DNA of 64,000 nt from an uncultured Sphingomonas sp. (GCF_913774285.1 NZ_CAJYHX010000021.1:142651-206650), one strand, 5' to 3'. Positions 36,148-46,377 are shown, numbered from the stretch's first letter. Translations and numbers: made by a program. Notes: a model not told the origin generated them from the sequence alone.

Positions 36148-37121
36148 GCGATCCGCTGCGCCATCATGGCGGCAACCTCGCCGCCGCCCGCGCGCGGTTC
36201 GGCGGCGGTCCCTGGCTTGACCTGTCGACCGGGATCAACCCGGTGCCGTGGACGGTGCCAGCCAATCTCGACGTCGAGCTGGGTCCGCTGCCCGATCCGT
36301 CGCTGCTGGCCGCTCTCGAAGCGGCGGCCGCCGTTTATTTCGGCGCTCCGCCAGAGAACGTCTGCGCAGTTCCGGGTAGCGAAATGGGGCTGCGGCTGCT
36401 GGGGCCCGCGCTGGGCGGCCGCGCCTGCCATCATGTCCCGGGGTATCGCACGCACGGTGCCGCCTTCGCCGGCAGCCTGCCGCTGACCACCGGCGCTTCC
36501 GTGCCGGGCGACACGACGCTGCTCCTCGCGAACCCCAACAACCCTTGCGGCACCCTGCGCGACGGGGCAGCGCTGGAGACGCTGCTGGCCGAGCGCACCG
36601 CGGCGGGAGGCTGGCTAATCGTCGACGAAGCCTTTGCCGATGCGCATCCGGAGGAGAGCATCGCGTCCCTGGTAGACGACGCGCGTCGGCTGATCGTCTT
36701 CCGCTCGTTCGGCAAATTCTTCGGGCTGGCCGGGCTTCGGCTCGGCTTCGTCCTCGCCCCCCGCCCCATCCTCGCCCGCTACCGCGCGCTGCTCGGTGAC
36801 TGGCCGATCGACGCAACGGCCCTGGCGATCGGCACCCGCGCCTATCGCGACCGGACATGGATCGATGCGACGCGAACCTCGCTTGCAGCCAAAGCGGCAA
36901 TTTTCGACCGACTGCTCGAAACGCACGGCCTCTTGCCCGAGGGGAAGTCGCCGCTGTTCCGGCTGATATCCCACCCCGACGCCGCAGCGATCTTCGAGCG
37001 ACTGGCCCGCGCGCACATCCTTGCCCGGCCGTTCGACTATGCCCCGCACTGGCTGCGCTTCGGTATACCCGCCGACACTACGGCGCTGGACCGTGTCGAC
37101 CAGGCGCTCCGCCATGGCTGA
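36144..37121 (+). CDS. cobD: Threonine-phosphate decarboxylase (PLP enzyme)
   Basis: The 325-residue aminotransferase-fold enzyme should decarboxylate L-threonine phosphate to aminopropanol phosphate, the linker of the nucleotide loop. It begins with HHGGNLAAARARFGG, typical of the family. The PLP contacts are LLANPNNPCGTL, IVDEAFAD and the lysine in RSFGKFFGLAGLRLG. The Pseudomonas literature calls this gene cobC; the Salmonella name is cobD. It overlaps cbiB by eight bases. Confidence 0.93.
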   Translation: MSDPLRHHGGNLAAARARFGGGPWLDLSTGINPVPWTVPANLDVELGPLPDPSLLAALEAAAAVYFGAPPENVCAVPGSEMGLRLLGPALGGRACHHVPGYRTHGAAFAGSLPLTTGASVPGDTTLLLANPNNPCGTLRDGAALETLLAERTAAGGWLIVDEAFADAHPEESIASLVDDARRLIVFRSFGKFFGLAGLRLGFVLAPRPILARYRALLGDWPIDATALAIGTRAYRDRTWIDATRTSLAAKAAIFDRLLETHGLLPEGKSPLFRLISHPDAAAIFERLARAHILARPFDYAPHWLRFGIPADTTALDRVDQALRHG

Positions 37122-38046
37122 GCCGGTTGCGCTCGCCGCGCTGGCAGTGGAGGCGGCGGTCGGCTGGCCCGCATGGCTCTACGCGCGGATCGGCCATCCG
37201 GTCGGCGCCTTCGCGCGGCTGATCGCCATTTGCGAGCGCCGATGGAACCGGCCCGAGGCTTCGGCACGGCGCCGCCGGCTGCTCGGCGTCCTGACGGTGG
37301 CGCTACTACTTCTGGTCGCCGTTGGTGCTGGCCTAACCATCGAAGCTGTGGCGGCGCATTCCTCCTTCGGCTGGCTGGTGCTCGTCATCGCCGCCGTTCC
37401 GGGACTCGCTCAGCACAGCCTGTATGTGCACGTCCGGCCCGTTGCCGCAGCCTTGGGCCGCGGCGACCTGGCCGGGGCACGTACCGCGGTAAGCTATATC
37501 GTCGGGCGCGACACCGCACGGCTCGACGCCTCCGGTGTTGCCCGTGCCGCGATCGAAAGCCTCGCCGAGAGCTTCTGCGACGGCATCGTCGCCCCGCTCT
37601 TCTGGCTGCTCGTCGGTGGCCTGCCCGGGCTTTGGGCCTACAAGGCGATCAACACCGCCGACAGCCTGATCGGCCATCGCGAGCCCCGCTGGCGCGCCTT
37701 CGGCTGGGCGGCGGCACGGACCGACGATCTGCTCAACCTGTTGCCGGCCAGACTGTCCGGCGTGCTGCTCTGCCTCGCCGGCGCGGGCGGCTGGCGGACG
37801 CTTTGGCGCGACGCCGGCAAGCACGCCTCGCCCAATGCCGGCTGGCCGGAAGCGGCGATGGCCGGCGCGCTCGGCCTGCGCCTGGCGGGCCCCATCGCCT
37901 ATGACGACGTGGTAGCCGACAAGCCCTGGATCGGCGAGGGGCGCGAAGAGGCGACCGCGCCCGACATAAGCCGCGCGCTCGCCCTCTATGTCCGCGCCTG
38001 CGGGCTGCTATGGATCCTCGCGGGAGGGATCGCATGGCTGCGCTGA
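37114..38046 (+). CDS. cbiB: Adenosylcobinamide-phosphate synthase
   Basis: CbiB (also called CobD in Pseudomonas naming) attaches aminopropanol (phosphate) to cobyric acid. The 310-residue integral membrane protein has the signature [19 protein letters not shown] near the N-terminus. [36 protein letters not shown] and [20 protein letters not shown] follow. It overlaps cobQ by 13 bases. Confidence 0.95.
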   Translation: MAEPVALAALAVEAAVGWPAWLYARIGHPVGAFARLIAICERRWNRPEASARRRRLLGVLTVALLLLVAVGAGLTIEAVAAHSSFGWLVLVIAAVPGLAQHSLYVHVRPVAAALGRGDLAGARTAVSYIVGRDTARLDASGVARAAIESLAESFCDGIVAPLFWLLVGGLPGLWAYKAINTADSLIGHREPRWRAFGWAAARTDDLLNLLPARLSGVLLCLAGAGGWRTLWRDAGKHASPNAGWPEAAMAGALGLRLAGPIAYDDVVADKPWIGEGREEATAPDISRALALYVRACGLLWILAGGIAWLR

Positions 38047-39491
38047 TGCTGCAGGGGACCGGATCGGACGTCGGCAAGTCGGTGCTCGTCGCGGGCCTGT
38101 GCCGCGCCCTGAGCAACCGCGGCCTGCGCATCCGGCCCTTCAAGCCGCAGAACATGTCGAACAACGCCGCAGTGACCGAGGATGGCGGCGAGATCGGTCG
38201 CGCCCAAGCGCTCCAGGCGCTCGCCTGCCGGGTGGCGCCGCAAACCGACATGAACCCGGTGCTGCTCAAGCCCCAGGCCGATCGCACCTCGCAGTTGGTG
38301 GTGCACGGCAAGGTGCGCGGCACGCTCCACGCCGGCAACTACCGCGAGGCGCGCAAGGCGCTGCTCGGCGAGGTGCTGACCAGCTATCGCCGCCTCTCGA
38401 CCGCGTGCGACCTGGTGCTGGTGGAAGGCGCCGGATCGCCCGCCGAGATCAACCTGCGCGCGGGCGACATTGCCAATATGGGGTTCGCGCGCGCCGCGAA
38501 CGTGCCCGTGATCCTGGTCGGCGACATCGATCGCGGCGGGGTGATCGCGGCGGTGGTCGGCACGCGCGCGGTGCTCGATCCCGAGGATGCCGCGATGATC
38601 CGCGGCTTTATGATCAACAAGTTCCGCGGCGATCCTGCGCTGTTCTCTGATGGTTATGCGCAGATCGAGGAACGCTCCGGCTGGCGCGGCTATGGCCTGA
38701 TCCCCTGGCTGTGCGACGCAGCGCGGCTGCCGAGCGAGGACGCGGTGATGCTCGAGCGCAGCCCGAAGTCGGCGGGCGGACGCATGCTGATCGCCTGCCC
38801 GATGCTGCCGCGCATCGCCAATTTCGACGATCTCGACCCGCTCAAGCTCGAACCCGGCGTCACGCTGGCGATGATCCCACCCGGCCAGCCGCTGCCCGGC
38901 GATGCAGCGCTGGTGGTCCTGCCCGGCTCCAAGGCGACGATCGCCGATCTCGCGGCATTGCGCGAACAAGGCTGGGACATCGACCTGCTGGCCCATCACC
39001 GTCGCGGCGGCGCGATCCTCGGCATCTGCGGCGGCTATCAGATGCTCGGCCGCACCATCGCCGATCCGCACGGGATCGAAGGACCCGCGGGCAGCGCTCC
39101 CGGACTCGGCCTCCTCGACGTCGAAACCGAACTCACGCGCGAAAAGGCGCTCCGCCCCGCGCAGGGTACCGCCCTCGGCGCGGACATCCGCGGGTACGAG
39201 ATGCACATGGGCGTGACCATGGGGCCGGACACCGCCAGGCCCTTCGCGATGCTCGACACCGGGCCCGACGGCGCGATCTCGCGGGACGGTCGCGTCCTGG
39301 GCACCTATCTGCACGGCATGTTCGCCAGTACCGGCCTTCGCCGGGCGCTGCTCGCTCGGATCGGCATTGCGTCGACCGGGGTCGACTATGCCGCGTCGGT
39401 CGACGCCGCGCTCGACGCCATCGCCGCCGAACTCGAAACCCATGTCGATATTACCGCACTGATCGCGCTCGCCCGGGAGGCACCACGATGA
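38034..39491 (+). CDS. cobQ: Cobyric acid synthase
   Basis: CobQ amidates adenosylcobyrinate a,c-diamide at four positions using glutamine and ATP. The 485-residue protein has the DRTL-type motif [20 protein letters not shown] and [12 protein letters not shown]-terminal class I glutaminase domain follows, with the nucleophile cysteine in [10 protein letters not shown] and the late histidine in YLHGMFAS. The start ATG at 38034 lies within the end of cbiB. It overlaps cobU by four bases. Confidence 0.97.
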   Translation: MAALMLQGTGSDVGKSVLVAGLCRALSNRGLRIRPFKPQNMSNNAAVTEDGGEIGRAQALQALACRVAPQTDMNPVLLKPQADRTSQLVVHGKVRGTLHAGNYREARKALLGEVLTSYRRLSTACDLVLVEGAGSPAEINLRAGDIANMGFARAANVPVILVGDIDRGGVIAAVVGTRAVLDPEDAAMIRGFMINKFRGDPALFSDGYAQIEERSGWRGYGLIPWLCDAARLPSEDAVMLERSPKSAGGRMLIACPMLPRIANFDDLDPLKLEPGVTLAMIPPGQPLPGDAALVVLPGSKATIADLAALREQGWDIDLLAHHRRGGAILGICGGYQMLGRTIADPHGIEGPAGSAPGLGLLDVETELTREKALRPAQGTALGADIRGYEMHMGVTMGPDTARPFAMLDTGPDGAISRDGRVLGTYLHGMFASTGLRRALLARIGIASTGVDYAASVDAALDAIAAELETHVDITALIALAREAPR

Positions 39492-39994
39492 CCAGCCTGT
39501 TCGTCCTCGGCGGTGCCCGCTCGGGCAAGAGCCGCTATGCCCAGGCGCGCGCCGAGTCCCTCCCCGGTGACCTTCTCTACATCGCCACTGCGCAGGCCTT
39601 CGACGCGGAGATGGAAGAGCGCATCGCCCACCATCGTGCCGATCGCGGCCCGCGCTGGTCGACGCTCGACGTGCCGCTCGGTCTGCCCGCAGCAATCCTC
39701 GCCCATGCGGCGCCCGCGCGCGTGCTGTTGGTCGACTGCCTGACGCTGTGGACCTCGAACCTGATGTTCGCCGAGCGCGACCTCGATGCGGAGACGGAGG
39801 CGCTCGCCACCGCCGTGACGCAGGCGGGCGGTCCAGTGCTCCTCGTCGCCAACGAAGTCGGTCTCGGTATCGTGCCCGACAACGCCCTCGCCCGCCGCTT
39901 CCGTGACGCCGCCGGGCGGATCAACCAGGCAATCGCGGCTGCGGCGGAGGAAGTACAGTTCATCGCCGCCGGACTTCCCTTGCGGTTGAAATAG
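39488..39994 (+). CDS. cobU: Adenosylcobinamide kinase/guanylyltransferase
   Basis: This bifunctional enzyme (also called CobP) phosphorylates adenosylcobinamide and adds GMP. The 168-residue product has the P-loop [13 protein letters not shown], the HHRADRG segment and [14 protein letters not shown], then [17 protein letters not shown]. It is the last gene of the operon. No corrin-ring genes are in the window, so the operon serves late assembly or salvage. Confidence 0.95.
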   Translation: MTSLFVLGGARSGKSRYAQARAESLPGDLLYIATAQAFDAEMEERIAHHRADRGPRWSTLDVPLGLPAAILAHAAPARVLLVDCLTLWTSNLMFAERDLDAETEALATAVTQAGGPVLLVANEVGLGIVPDNALARRFRDAAGRINQAIAAAAEEVQFIAAGLPLRLK

Positions 39995-40062
39995 CCGAAG
40001 GTTGACGGATAAGCATCGGCACACGACGCTGGCACTTCCCTCCGCCTCCGGGAGCCTAGCCG

Positions 40063-41244
40063 ATGAAGTCGATCCTCGCCCTGCCCTTGCTGCTCGCGCT
40101 CGCGCCGGACGAGGACGTCACCCCTGTCGATCGCCTCGCCCACGAAAAGATGCTGGTGCTCGACACCCATCTCGACACTCCCGAACTGTTCGAGCATCCC
40201 GGCTGGGATTTCGCCCGCTGGCACGATCGCGCCTTCGACGGCAGCCAGGTCGACATTCCCCGCATGGAGCAGGGTGGGCTCGATGGCGGGTTCTTCGTCA
40301 TCTACACGCCGCAGGGGCCCCTGACCCCGGCCGGCTATGCCGCCGCGCGCAATGCCGCGCTCACTCGCGCCACCTGGATCCAGCGCGTCGTTGCGGCCCA
40401 TCCCGACAAGCTCGAACTGGCGACCACGCCTGCCGATGCCCGGCGCATCGCCGCCAGCGGCAAGCGAGTCGTCTTCCAGAGCATCGAGAACAGCTATCCG
40501 CTGGGCGAGGACCTCAGCCTGCTGCGCCATTTCCACGATCTCGGCGTCCGACTCGCCGGGCCCGTCCATTTCCGCAACAACCAGTTCGCGGACAGCGCCA
40601 CCGACAAGCCAAAATGGCACGGCTTCAGCCCCCTCGGGCGGCAATGGGTGGCGGAGATGAACCGGCTGGGCATGGTGATCGACGTCAGCCACGCCTCGGA
40701 CGACGTGTTCGACCAGGCGCTGGCGCTGTCGAAGACACCGATCCTCGCTTCGCATTCCGGCCCCAAGGCGATCTTTGATCATCCGCGCAACCTCGACGAT
40801 GCGCGGATGCGCAAGCTGGCAGCCGCCGGCGGGGTGCTGCAGATCAACAGCGTCTATCTCGCGCCCCCGGTGTCGGTACCGGGCGGCGACTCCTTGAGCG
40901 AACGCCAGCGCCGCTGGTGGGTGCTCCCGCCCGCCGAGCAGCGCAAGCTGGTCGCCGATATCGCCGCACTGGGCCCGGTCGGCGGCACCGCCGATTTCGA
41001 ACTCTTCATGCGCAGCCTGCTCCATGCGATCCAGGTGATGGGCGTCGACCATGTCGGCATCGGTGCGGACTGGGATGGCGGCGGCGGCGTGCGCGGCATG
41101 GAAGACATCACCGCCCTTCCCCGCATCACCGCGAGGCTGCGCAAGGCGGGCTATGGCGACGCCGATATCGAGAAGATCTGGAGCGGCAACGCGCTGCGCG
41201 TGCTGCAGGCTGCGGAGGATTGGGCCACGGCTCACCCCGGATAA
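40063..41244 (+). CDS. Membrane dipeptidase (M19 family)
   Basis: This 393-residue zinc dipeptidase resembles renal dipeptidase. A short hydrophobic N-terminus (MKSILALPLLLALA) suggests export. Metal-binding elements include VLDTHLDTPE, the ENSYPLG region (glutamate), IDVSHASDDVF, LASHSGPKAI and the late HVGIGADWDGGG. It should hydrolyse dipeptides, possibly with D-residues, in the periplasm. It lies after the cobalamin operon and before the efflux operon, with no evident functional tie. Confidence 0.93.
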   Translation: MKSILALPLLLALAPDEDVTPVDRLAHEKMLVLDTHLDTPELFEHPGWDFARWHDRAFDGSQVDIPRMEQGGLDGGFFVIYTPQGPLTPAGYAAARNAALTRATWIQRVVAAHPDKLELATTPADARRIAASGKRVVFQSIENSYPLGEDLSLLRHFHDLGVRLAGPVHFRNNQFADSATDKPKWHGFSPLGRQWVAEMNRLGMVIDVSHASDDVFDQALALSKTPILASHSGPKAIFDHPRNLDDARMRKLAAAGGVLQINSVYLAPPVSVPGGDSLSERQRRWWVLPPAEQRKLVADIAALGPVGGTADFELFMRSLLHAIQVMGVDHVGIGADWDGGGGVRGMEDITALPRITARLRKAGYGDADIEKIWSGNALRVLQAAEDWATAHPG

Positions 41245-41273
41245 AAAACGCCCTGCCCATACCAGCGGAGAGC

Positions 41274-41302
41274 TTGACCTTATTAGTTAGCGTCCTAACT
41301 AA
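41274..41302 (+). promoter_or_regulatory. Promoter with overlapping palindromic operator for the marR-FUSC operon
   Basis: A ttgacc -35 box (41274-41279) is followed by a perfect inverted repeat, ttagttag-cgtc-ctaactaa (41283-41302), which covers the expected -10 region (taacta at 41296-41301). It ends 8 bases before the MarR start. This is the layout of an autorepressor operator. The predicted transcript start is within a few bases of the ATG, so the mRNA may be almost leaderless. Confidence 0.75.
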
Positions 41303-41310
41303 CGGCCCTT

Positions 41311-41763
41311 ATGGCCGATCGGCATTCCTTGGAGCGCGCGCTTGCGACGCGCATGAACCCCGTGTCGCGGGCGTGGCAGCGGCTTGCCGACGCGACGCTG
41401 GCCTCGCTCGACATCTCCAGCTCGACCGGCTGGGCGCTCGTCTATCTGCAGCGGCTCGGCGAGGATACGCGCCAGGCGGACCTTGCCCGCGCCGTCGGTG
41501 TGACCGAAGCGTCGCTGGTCCGCACGCTGCACGCGCTGGAGGATGCCGGGCTCGTCGAGCGCGTCGCCGACCCGCGTGACCGCCGCGCCAACAGACTCCG
41601 GCTGACAAATTCCGGCGTTTCGCTTGCGTCACGGATCGACACGCGCCTCGCCGCGTTGCGCAGCGAGTTGCTCGATGGGGTGAGTGACGAAGCGCTGGAG
41701 ACGACCTTGGCGGTACTCGATCATCTGGCAGCGCGTCTTGCCAAACGGCGGCCGCAGCCATGA
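41311..41763 (+). CDS. MarR-family transcriptional regulator
   Basis: This is a 150-residue regulator with the full MarR fold. The recognition region is QADLARAVGVTEASLVRTLHAL and the wing is LVERVADPRDRRANRLRLT. It probably represses the downstream efflux genes by binding the palindrome in its own promoter and is released by an aromatic or phenolic ligand, as is common for this family. The stop overlaps the FUSC start by four bases. Confidence 0.92.
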   Translation: MADRHSLERALATRMNPVSRAWQRLADATLASLDISSSTGWALVYLQRLGEDTRQADLARAVGVTEASLVRTLHALEDAGLVERVADPRDRRANRLRLTNSGVSLASRIDTRLAALRSELLDGVSDEALETTLAVLDHLAARLAKRRPQP

Positions 41764-43805
41764 AAGATCGCTGGGGCATCGACGCCGCCCTTTTCTCGCT
41801 CAAATCCTTCGCGGCGGCGATGCTCGCCGTCTATCTGGCGCTGTCGATCGGGCTCGATCGGCCCTATTGGTCGTTCCTGACCGCCTATATCGTCGCGCAG
41901 CCGCTTGCCGGTGCGGTGCTCTCCAAGGCGCTGTTCCGCGTGATCGGCACCGTGGTGGGTGCGGCAGCGGCCGTTGCGATGGTGCCGCCGCTTATCAACA
42001 CGCCCGAACTGCTGGTGCTCGCCATTTCGGGCTGGCTGGCATTGTGCGTGTTCGTCTCGCTGCTCGACCGCACCCCGCGCTCCTACATGTTCGTGCTGGC
42101 GGGCTATTCCGCCGTGCTGATCGTGCTGCCCAGCGTCGATGCGCCGGGCACCATCTTCACCGTGGCGAGCCTGCGCGTGCAGGAGATCACCCTCGGCATC
42201 CTTTGCGGCAGCCTGGTGCACGGCGTGGTGTTCCCACGATCGGTTGCCGCCTTCCTGCTCACCCGCGTCTCGACCATCGTCAAAGATGCCGAGCGCTGGT
42301 CGCACGATTCGATCTCGCTGCAGCCGGTGGCGGGCGTCGATGCCGAACGCCGCCGCCTCGCCGCCGACATCACCGAACTCCACCAGCTCTCGATTCACCT
42401 GCCCTACGAGACTGCCCGCACCGCGCCCCGCGTGCGCACCGTCCGCGCGCTGCAGGACCAGCTCTCGCTGTTGATGCCGCTGGGCGCGGCGGTCGACGAT
42501 CGCACGGTGCAGCTGCTCGCCCATGGCGAGCTGCCGCAGGATGTGGCGGCCTTGCTTGTCGATACCCAGCAATGGCTCAAGACGCTGGATCGCGACCGCG
42601 AGGAACGCGCCGCCGACGCCGCGATCCTCGAGGCCCGCTGCGCCGCGCTCGAGCCCGATGTCCACCCCGGCAGCACATGGCACGATCTGCTGGTGCTGAG
42701 CCTGCTCTCGCGCCTGTCCGCGCTGATCGCCGCACATCGCGATTGCCGCGAGCTCGCCGAGCAGCTTGCCACGCTTGATCGCCGCCCGGTGAGCCCGCGC
42801 GTCGCCGAGCTGCTCGAAGGGCGGCGCGGCCGCGAGCTTCATATCGACTGGATCGGCGCGGCGCGCGGCGCACTCGGCGCCTTCCTCACCCTGGCGATCG
42901 GCTCGGCGATCTGGATCGCCAGCGGCTGGTCGGACGGATCGACCGCGGTGATGCTGGCAGGCGTTTTCCTTGCGCTGTTCGCCGCCGCGCCCGATCCGCT
43001 CCTGCCGCTGCGTACCTTCTTTTGGGGCACGTTGGTCGCGACGATCCTCGGCGCGATCTACGGCTATGCGATCATGCCGCGGCTCGACGGGTTCGTGCAG
43101 CTCGCCGCCGCGATGGCATCGCCCTTGTTGATCCTCGGCGCGATGATGCACTCGCCCAAATGGATGGGCCTGGCGCTGCCGACCCTGCTCGGCCTCGGCA
43201 GCCCGCTGCTGATCTCCGCGCGGTACACCAGCGCTTTCGCCAGCTTCGTCAACGGCGCGATTGCGCAGCTGATGGGGGTCGCCTTCGCGATCCTGATGGC
43301 GCGGCTGCTGCAATCGGCGGGCATTGAGCAGGCGATCCGGCGGACGCTGCGCGCCGGCTGGGCCGACATCGCCGAACGCAGCAACCTGATGACGCCGCCG
43401 GACATCCGCGGCTGGATCAACCGCATGCTTGATCGCATTGCGCTGCTCGCCCCACGGCTGGCGCTGAGCGGTCGCTCGCCCGGCAAGCCGCTCTACGACG
43501 CGCTGCGCGACCTGCGTACCGGCGTGGCAATTGCTGAATTGCGCGCGCTGCGCCTGGAGCTACCTCCCGAACGCTCGGCGCCGCTCACCGACGTGCTGCG
43601 CGACGTCGGCGATTATTACCGCCGCCTCGAACCCGAGGTAGAAAAGCCCGAGGACCCCGGCTTGCTCGCCCATATCGACAACGCGCTCCATGCAACCGCA
43701 CATGACGGCGACGCCGCGGTCCGTCGCACCGCCGCACTCGGCTTGCTCGCGCTGCGACGCAACCTCTTCCCCAACGCCGATCCGGCCCCGGAGGCCAGGC
43801 TGTGA
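41760..43805 (+). CDS. FUSC-family efflux protein (AaeB-like)
   Basis: This is a 681-residue inner-membrane protein. It has two blocks of hydrophobic helices (about residues 12-165 and 362-530) separated by a cytoplasmic domain, as in the aromatic acid exporter AaeB and related FUSC proteins. The opening FSLKSFAAAMLAVYLALSIG and PYWSFLTAYIVAQPLAGAV are typical. With the DUF1656, HlyD and outer-membrane genes that follow, it forms a tripartite pump, probably for aromatic or hydroxylated acids. The substrate is inferred. Confidence 0.9.
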   Translation: MKDRWGIDAALFSLKSFAAAMLAVYLALSIGLDRPYWSFLTAYIVAQPLAGAVLSKALFRVIGTVVGAAAAVAMVPPLINTPELLVLAISGWLALCVFVSLLDRTPRSYMFVLAGYSAVLIVLPSVDAPGTIFTVASLRVQEITLGILCGSLVHGVVFPRSVAAFLLTRVSTIVKDAERWSHDSISLQPVAGVDAERRRLAADITELHQLSIHLPYETARTAPRVRTVRALQDQLSLLMPLGAAVDDRTVQLLAHGELPQDVAALLVDTQQWLKTLDRDREERAADAAILEARCAALEPDVHPGSTWHDLLVLSLLSRLSALIAAHRDCRELAEQLATLDRRPVSPRVAELLEGRRGRELHIDWIGAARGALGAFLTLAIGSAIWIASGWSDGSTAVMLAGVFLALFAAAPDPLLPLRTFFWGTLVATILGAIYGYAIMPRLDGFVQLAAAMASPLLILGAMMHSPKWMGLALPTLLGLGSPLLISARYTSAFASFVNGAIAQLMGVAFAILMARLLQSAGIEQAIRRTLRAGWADIAERSNLMTPPDIRGWINRMLDRIALLAPRLALSGRSPGKPLYDALRDLRTGVAIAELRALRLELPPERSAPLTDVLRDVGDYYRRLEPEVEKPEDPGLLAHIDNALHATAHDGDAAVRRTAALGLLALRRNLFPNADPAPEARL

Positions 43806-44017
43806 CCGGCGAAATCTCCATCGACGGCGTCTTCGTGCCGACGCTGCTGCTGCTCGGCGTGCTCGCGATGGTGCTGACCATGGCGCTCGCCCGCCTGCTC
43901 AACGCCTTCGGCCTCTATCGCTTCGTTGCCTATCGGGCGCTCGTTGATCTCTGCCTGTTCATCCTCCTGCTCGGCCTGCTCGCCTGGGCCACCCCCTCGA
44001 TCGGATTCCACCCATGA
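43802..44017 (+). CDS. DUF1656 small membrane protein
   Basis: This 71-residue protein has two hydrophobic helices (LLLLGVLAMVLTMALARLL and LCLFILLLGLLAWA). It is the small partner regularly found between FUSC and HlyD genes (AaeX-like). It starts with a GTG overlapping the FUSC stop and itself overlaps the HlyD start. The role of the family is not established. Confidence 0.88.
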   Translation: MTGEISIDGVFVPTLLLLGVLAMVLTMALARLLNAFGLYRFVAYRALVDLCLFILLLGLLAWATPSIGFHP

Positions 44018-44967
44018 AACGCTACCTCCCTGCCCTCGGCCGCAGCGCCGCGACGATCCTGATCGTAGTCGCCGCCGCATTCGTCGCCTTGTGGTTGTGG
44101 CAGCATTATGCGCGTAGCCCCTGGACGCGCGACGGGCGCGTGCGGGCAGACGTGGTGCGGGTGACGCCGGACATCGCCGGGCTGGTGACCGCGGTGGCGG
44201 TGCACGACAACCAGCAGGTCAAAGCCGGCGACCTGCTTTTCGTGATCGATCAGCCGCGTTACTCCCTGGCGCTCGCCCAGGCGCGCGCCAGCGTCGAGAG
44301 CGCCCGTGCGACGCTCAACCAGGCGCAACGCGAGGCGCGCCGCGACCTCGCGCTCGGCAATCTCGTCGCCGCCGAGACGCACGAACAGAATGTCGCGCGC
44401 GTGGCGACGGCGCAGGCAGCGCTCGCCCAGGCGCTGACCTCGGTGCAGAGCGCCGAACTCAACGTCTCGCGCACCCAGGTGAAGGCGTCGGTCAACGGCA
44501 CCGTCACCAACCTCGATTTGCACCCGGGTGACTATGTCGCGGCGGGCCAGCAGGCGATGGCACTCGTCGATGCCGACAGCCTGCGCGTCGAAGGCTATTT
44601 CGAGGAAACCAAGCTGCCCAGCATCCGCATCGGCGCACCGGTAACGGTGGAGCTGATGGGCGAGCCGCGGCTGCTCCACGGCGTGGTCGAGAGCATCGCC
44701 GCCGGCATCAACGACACGACGCGCAGCAATTCCGGCAACCTGCTGCCCAGCGTCGACCCGACCTTCACCTGGGTCCGGCTCGCCCAGCGTATCCCGGTGC
44801 GGGTGAAGCTCACCCAGCTGCCGGCCGATGTCCGCCTGATCGCCGGCCGCACCGCGACCGTGACGATCCAGCCGGCCGCAAACGCGCAGCCGGCGCCGGT
44901 CCGGCCTACGTCGACACCGACACCGACACCGACACCAACCGCGCCCGCAGTTTCGAAGGCGAAGTGA
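44014..44967 (+). CDS. HlyD-family periplasmic adaptor (AaeA-like)
   Basis: The 317-residue membrane-fusion protein has one N-terminal helix (SAATILIVVAAAFVALWLW). A biotinyl-lipoyl half motif (GLVTAVAVHDNQQVKAGDLL), a coiled-coil hairpin and a beta-barrel with VTVELMGEP follow. It links the FUSC pump with the outer-membrane channel. The C-terminus is an unusual Pro-Thr tail encoded by a hexanucleotide repeat. It overlaps the OMF gene by four bases. Confidence 0.92.
   Translation: MKRYLPALGRSAATILIVVAAAFVALWLWQHYARSPWTRDGRVRADVVRVTPDIAGLVTAVAVHDNQQVKAGDLLFVIDQPRYSLALAQARASVESARATLNQAQREARRDLALGNLVAAETHEQNVARVATAQAALAQALTSVQSAELNVSRTQVKASVNGTVTNLDLHPGDYVAAGQQAMALVDADSLRVEGYFEETKLPSIRIGAPVTVELMGEPRLLHGVVESIAAGINDTTRSNSGNLLPSVDPTFTWVRLAQRIPVRVKLTQLPADVRLIAGRTATVTIQPAANAQPAPVRPTSTPTPTPTPTAPAVSKAK
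44913..44936 (+). repeat. Four tandem gacacc hexamers in the HlyD gene
   Basis: Four exact copies of gacacc encode the Thr-Pro repeat in the C-terminal tail of the adaptor (PTSTPTPTPTPTAPA). A hexamer repeat keeps the reading frame when copy number changes, so tail length may vary between strains. Confidence 0.85.
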
Positions 44968-46367
44968 CCATGCGCCGCCTCCCCCTGCTCGCCGCGCTCG
45001 CGCTGGTCGCCGGCTGCACCCGCGCCGGGCCGGATTATCACCCGCCGGTCGCCGGCCCCGCCAACGATCCCGCCGCGACCGGCAAGTTCCTCTCCGCGCA
45101 GGACAAGGCGTTCGCCGACGAGCCGCTGCCCGATCACTGGTGGCGGCTCTACGCCGATCCGCGGCTCGATACCCTGGTCGAGCAGGCGCTCGCGGCCAAT
45201 ACCGATCTGCGCGCCGCCGACGCCAATCTCCGTCGCGCCGAGGCGGTGGTCCGGCAGACCGAGGCCACGCGCCAGCTGACCACCGATCTCTCCGGCGGCA
45301 CGACGTTGTCCCGCCCCTCCGGCACCGGTATCACGCTGCCGGGAACGCTCGGCTATAATCTCGGCATCTCGGTGGGCTATCCGCTCGACGTGCGCGGTAA
45401 GATTGCTCGCGCGATCGAGGCGAGCCTTGCCGATCGTGACGCGGTCGCCGCCGCGCGCGATGCGGTGCGGATCAGCGTCGCCGCGGCCACCGCGCGCGCC
45501 TATGCCGATGTCTGCGCCGCCAATTTCCGGCTGGCCGCGACCCAGCGCATCGTCACCCTGCAGCGCCAGACCTTTGGCGCGACCCAGCGGCTCCAACGCG
45601 CCGGCCGCGGCACCGCCTTCGACGTGACCCGCGCCCAGGCGGCGGTGCAGACCAGCGAAGCCAATCTCCCGATCTTCGCCGCCCAGCGTCGCGCTGGGCT
45701 CTACACGCTCGCAGCCCTGCTCGGACGCCCTGCGGCCGATTATCCCCGCGACGTCGAGAGCTGCGCGGCCCTCCCAGCGCTGCCGCGTCCGATGCCCGTG
45801 GGCGATGGCGCTGCCATGATCCGGCGCCGCCCCGACATCCGTCAGGCCGAACGTACCATCGCCGGCGACACCGCGCGGATCGGCGTCGCTACCGCCGATC
45901 TCTACCCGCAGATCAACCTTGCAGGCTCGGCGGGGCTGAGCGGCCTCGTCGACCGGGCTGGTGGCCCCACCTCCTTCGGGTTCAGCCTGGGGCCGCTGAT
46001 TAGCTGGAGCTTCCCCAACCGCCCCGCCGTCCGCGCGCGGATCGAGGCGGCCGGCGCGCAGGTAGATGCCGATATCGCGCGCTTCGACTCCACCGTGCTC
46101 AGCGCACTCCGCGATACCGAAACCGCGCTGGAGACCTATGCGCGCGACCGCGACCAGGCCGAGGCGCTCCGCCAGGCGCGCAACAGCGCGGCGACGGCGG
46201 CGGACCAGGCCGGGCGGCTGTTCCGCTTCGGCCGCAGCGACTTTCTCGCGCTGCTCCAGGCCCAGAGCAATCTCGCCCAGGCCGAGGCCAGCTATGCCAC
46301 GGCACAGGCGCGTTTGCCGGACGATCAGATCGCAATCTTCCTCGCACTTGGCGGCGGCTGGGAATAA
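44964..46367 (+). CDS. Outer-membrane efflux channel lipoprotein (NodT family)
   Basis: This is a 467-residue TolC-like outer-membrane factor. The N-terminus has a lipobox ([17 protein letters not shown]), so the protein should be lipid-anchored after cleavage at the cysteine. Typical family elements are [20 protein letters not shown] and the second repeat [20 protein letters not shown] followed by [15 protein letters not shown]. The start may be GTG 44964 (overlapping the HlyD stop) or ATG 44970. It completes the efflux operon. Confidence 0.93.
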   Translation: MTMRRLPLLAALALVAGCTRAGPDYHPPVAGPANDPAATGKFLSAQDKAFADEPLPDHWWRLYADPRLDTLVEQALAANTDLRAADANLRRAEAVVRQTEATRQLTTDLSGGTTLSRPSGTGITLPGTLGYNLGISVGYPLDVRGKIARAIEASLADRDAVAAARDAVRISVAAATARAYADVCAANFRLAATQRIVTLQRQTFGATQRLQRAGRGTAFDVTRAQAAVQTSEANLPIFAAQRRAGLYTLAALLGRPAADYPRDVESCAALPALPRPMPVGDGAAMIRRRPDIRQAERTIAGDTARIGVATADLYPQINLAGSAGLSGLVDRAGGPTSFGFSLGPLISWSFPNRPAVRARIEAAGAQVDADIARFDSTVLSALRDTETALETYARDRDQAEALRQARNSAATAADQAGRLFRFGRSDFLALLQAQSNLAQAEASYATAQARLPDDQIAIFLALGGGWE

Positions 46368-46377
46368 GAGCGGCGCC

